Program-made: the position numbers and the translations under genes
Source: Verrucomicrobiia bacterium
GTDB taxonomy: Bacteria > Verrucomicrobiota > Verrucomicrobiae > Limisphaerales > JAKPVM01
NCBI GenBank assembly: GCA_026417275.1
Contig: JAOADO010000059.1
Location: 1 to 6,323 of the forward strand
Reading direction: 5' to 3'
Length of the DNA: 6,323 bases
In this document: positions 4,759 through 6,323 of the stretch, one piece after another
How positions within the stretch are numbered: position 1 is the stretch's first letter
Layout of the letters: every line of letters begins with the position of its first letter
Notes under the pieces: model-generated
Database searches by the model: none
Seen by the model: only the letters and a program-made list of their open reading frames with translations
What the model was told of the DNA's origin: nothing

Positions 4759-6323
4759 ATGACCGAAGAAATAGAATTAAAAGATAAGTCCCGACTTCTC
4801 GGAATTGAAGGTGGGGGAACACATACCACGGCGGTGTACAAAGTTGGAAACAGGGTTGAGACTGAAACATTTGGACCTGGAAACATTTACACTGTATCAG
4901 AAGAACAACTTCGAGAATTGTTCGAACAAATCCATAATCGATTTTCAGAGGTGGACTGTGTGGTTGCTGGGATGGCTGGTGCGCGAAACGAGAGCGATTT
5001 TCAAAAAATCTGTTTAATTCTGCAGTCTCTGTGGAAGGATGCTGAGTGTGTGGGGACCAATGACCTTGAGGTTGGCATTGCAAATGCGGAGGAGACAAAT
5101 AATGTTCCTGCAATTCTCCTTATTGCTGGCACTGGCTCATGCGCTTATGGAAAAACTCCGGGTGGAAAGGTTGTAAAAACAGGAGCTTGGGGGCATGTAT
5201 TTGGCGATTTAGGAAGCTCATACGATGCAGGAATCATATCTCTTAAATTGGTAGCGATGGATTATGATTTAAACGGTAAAATATCTCAACTTGGCGAAAG
5301 GATTCTTAATTTACTCTCATTAAACTCTATGGATGATCTGGTGGTGTGGGCAAAGACAGCAAGCAAATCAGACATCGCAGGTGTGGCAAAAGTTGTGTTT
5401 GATATGGCAGGAGAAGACGATGAATTAGTTGATGATGTGATTAAACATGTTTTAGTGGGTTTATCTCATCTTACGATTTCATGTGCACACCGACTATTGA
5501 GTAGCGATAAGCAACGAGTTGAAGTTCTGGTGAACGGCGGAATTTTCGAAAAGAACAAGTGGTTTGTGAATCTTTTTAGTGAATGCGTAAGGCAAAGTTT
5601 GCCACACGCAAGTGTAACTGATATCTCTGGTTTCAGTCACCTTGGCGCCATAAAGATTGCTAAAAAGCATTACCAAAACGTGTGTGGTGAGAGGGAGGTG
5701 TCTATCGAAAAATCAAAAAAAGAAGAATTACCTCAAAAGGAAGACAAGATGGAAGATTTTTGGATTCATCATCTGCCAGTTTCCACAGAATTATCGCCAA
5801 CGGAACTTCCAAATCCGCTTTCAAAAGGACTCGACAAAATGCCGTTGGAGGATGCGGTTAGACTCTTCCTGCAAGAAGACGCAAAGATTCCAGATGCTAT
5901 TTTACCGTTCACGAACGAGATATCGCGTGCTGTTGAAATTATAGCCGATTCATTTAAACATGGGGGCAGGTTGATTTATGTGGGGGCGGGGACTAGTGGG
6001 CGAATTGCCGCACTCGACGCCGCTGAGTGTCCGCCAACATTCGGCGTGGAACCGCAAATGGTTCAGGCAATCATTGCTGGTGGATATCGGGCATTGCAGA
6101 GGTCAGTTGAGGGTGCCGAAGACGATTTTTTTGCCGCCGAATCAGAGATTTGTGAACGGAATGTTGGTCTTTGTGATGTTGTGTTTGGAGTTGCTGCAAG
6201 CGGAACAACAAGATTTGTCTGGGGCGCTTTGTCTGCTGCAAAGAAACGAGGTGCAAAAACGATATTGCTCTGTTTTAATCCGAATTTAAAAATACCTTTC
6301 GATGCTGTCTCTTATACACATCT
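4759..6323 (+). CDS. murQ: Fusion of BadF/NAGK-type amino-sugar kinase and MurQ N-acetylmuramic acid 6-phosphate etherase (C-terminus beyond window)
   Basis: One frame runs without a stop for 521 codons to the window edge. Residues 11-300 are an ASKHA kinase of the BadF/N-acetylglucosamine kinase group: phosphate-1 loop GIEGGGTHT (15-23), Asp102 in TNDLEVGIANA aligning with the catalytic Asp of human NAGK, phosphate-2 loop AGTGS (123-127), WGHVFGDLGS (144-153), and adenosine motif VNGGIF (258-263). Residues 305-345 are a charged linker. Residues 346 onward match MurQ: LDKMPLEDAV (358-367), the SIS-domain loop GAGTSGR (409-415), DAAECPPT (420-427) and VEGAED (450-455). Glu423 and Glu454 align with E. 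coli MurQ catalytic Glu83 and Glu114. MurQ cleaves the lactyl ether of MurNAc-6-phosphate, giving GlcNAc-6-phosphate and D-lactate in the cytoplasm. The kinase half likely supplies that substrate from MurNAc and may also phosphorylate GlcNAc (inference). About 120 MurQ residues are missing beyond the window. The ATG at 4759 lacks a Shine-Dalgarno sequence. Confidence 0.9.
   Translation, partial: MTEEIELKDKSRLLGIEGGGTHTTAVYKVGNRVETETFGPGNIYTVSEEQLRELFEQIHNRFSEVDCVVAGMAGARNESDFQKICLILQSLWKDAECVGTNDLEVGIANAEETNNVPAILLIAGTGSCAYGKTPGGKVVKTGAWGHVFGDLGSSYDAGIISLKLVAMDYDLNGKISQLGERILNLLSLNSMDDLVVWAKTASKSDIAGVAKVVFDMAGEDDELVDDVIKHVLVGLSHLTISCAHRLLSSDKQRVEVLVNGGIFEKNKWFVNLFSECVRQSLPHASVTDISGFSHLGAIKIAKKHYQNVCGEREVSIEKSKKEELPQKEDKMEDFWIHHLPVSTELSPTELPNPLSKGLDKMPLEDAVRLFLQEDAKIPDAILPFTNEISRAVEIIADSFKHGGRLIYVGAGTSGRIAALDAAECPPTFGVEPQMVQAIIAGGYRALQRSVEGAEDDFFAAESEICERNVGLCDVVFGVAASGTTRFVWGALSAAKKRGAKTILLCFNPNLKIPFDAVSYTH

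Noticed and set aside
4712..5113. Minus-strand 133-residue open frame
   Set aside because: It is antisense to the N-terminal kinase domain, whose phosphate-binding motifs are intact, and its product is low-complexity with no recognisable fold.
5691..5751. Separate translation start for MurQ at ATG 5749, given the GGGAGGTG at 5693-5700
   Set aside because: The purine-rich run is about 49 bases from that ATG, with no start codon at proper spacing. The frame is continuous with the kinase, and the other genes here do not use SD sequences.
5657..6289. Plus-strand frames at 5657-5944 and 5978-6289
   Set aside because: They are out-of-frame shadows of the MurQ part; the frame from 4759 carries GAGTSGR, DAAECPPT and VEGAED without interruption.

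Overview
The window comes from a Gram-negative bacterial chromosome and carries five protein-coding genes, two of which run off the window edges. A TonB-type energy transducer implies an outer membrane. Its periplasmic linker and C-terminal domain resemble TonB-family proteins I recall from Verrucomicrobiota and other PVC-group genomes. None of the five starts has a recognisable Shine-Dalgarno sequence, and base composition is moderately AT-rich by eye. I therefore lean towards Verrucomicrobiota/Lentisphaerota or a relative. This is tentative, and Bacteroidota is the main alternative.

Layout: (1) 1-1044, minus strand, is the N-terminal 348 residues of an exported glycoside hydrolase family 2 enzyme; its catalytic barrel lies outside the window. 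(2) 1045-1202 is a divergent intergenic region with a widely spaced 9-bp inverted repeat. (3) 1203-2606, plus strand, is a polytopic membrane protein in which SpmA-like and SpmB-like halves are fused. (4) 2632-3807, minus strand, is a TonB/TolA-like protein converging on the SpmA-SpmB gene with 25 bp between the stop codons. (5) 3808-3932 is a second divergent intergenic region, with a compact 8-bp inverted repeat. (6) 3933-4715, plus strand, is a short, divergent ATPase of the GspE/PilT/VirB11/CpaF class. (7) From 4759 to the window end, plus strand, one uninterrupted frame fuses a BadF/NAGK-type amino-sugar kinase to a MurQ-type N-acetylmuramic acid 6-phosphate etherase.

The clearest metabolic theme is peptidoglycan amino-sugar recovery. 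The kinase half could phosphorylate MurNAc (and/or GlcNAc), and the MurQ half would cleave MurNAc-6-phosphate to GlcNAc-6-phosphate and D-lactate. The secreted GH2 enzyme and the TonB-type transducer fit polysaccharide use and outer-membrane uptake, but nothing here ties them to the kinase-MurQ gene. The most unusual items are the kinase-MurQ fusion, the small ATPase upstream of it, and the conserved-looking linker of the TonB-like protein. No RNA genes, insertion sequences, CRISPR arrays or convincing terminators were seen.
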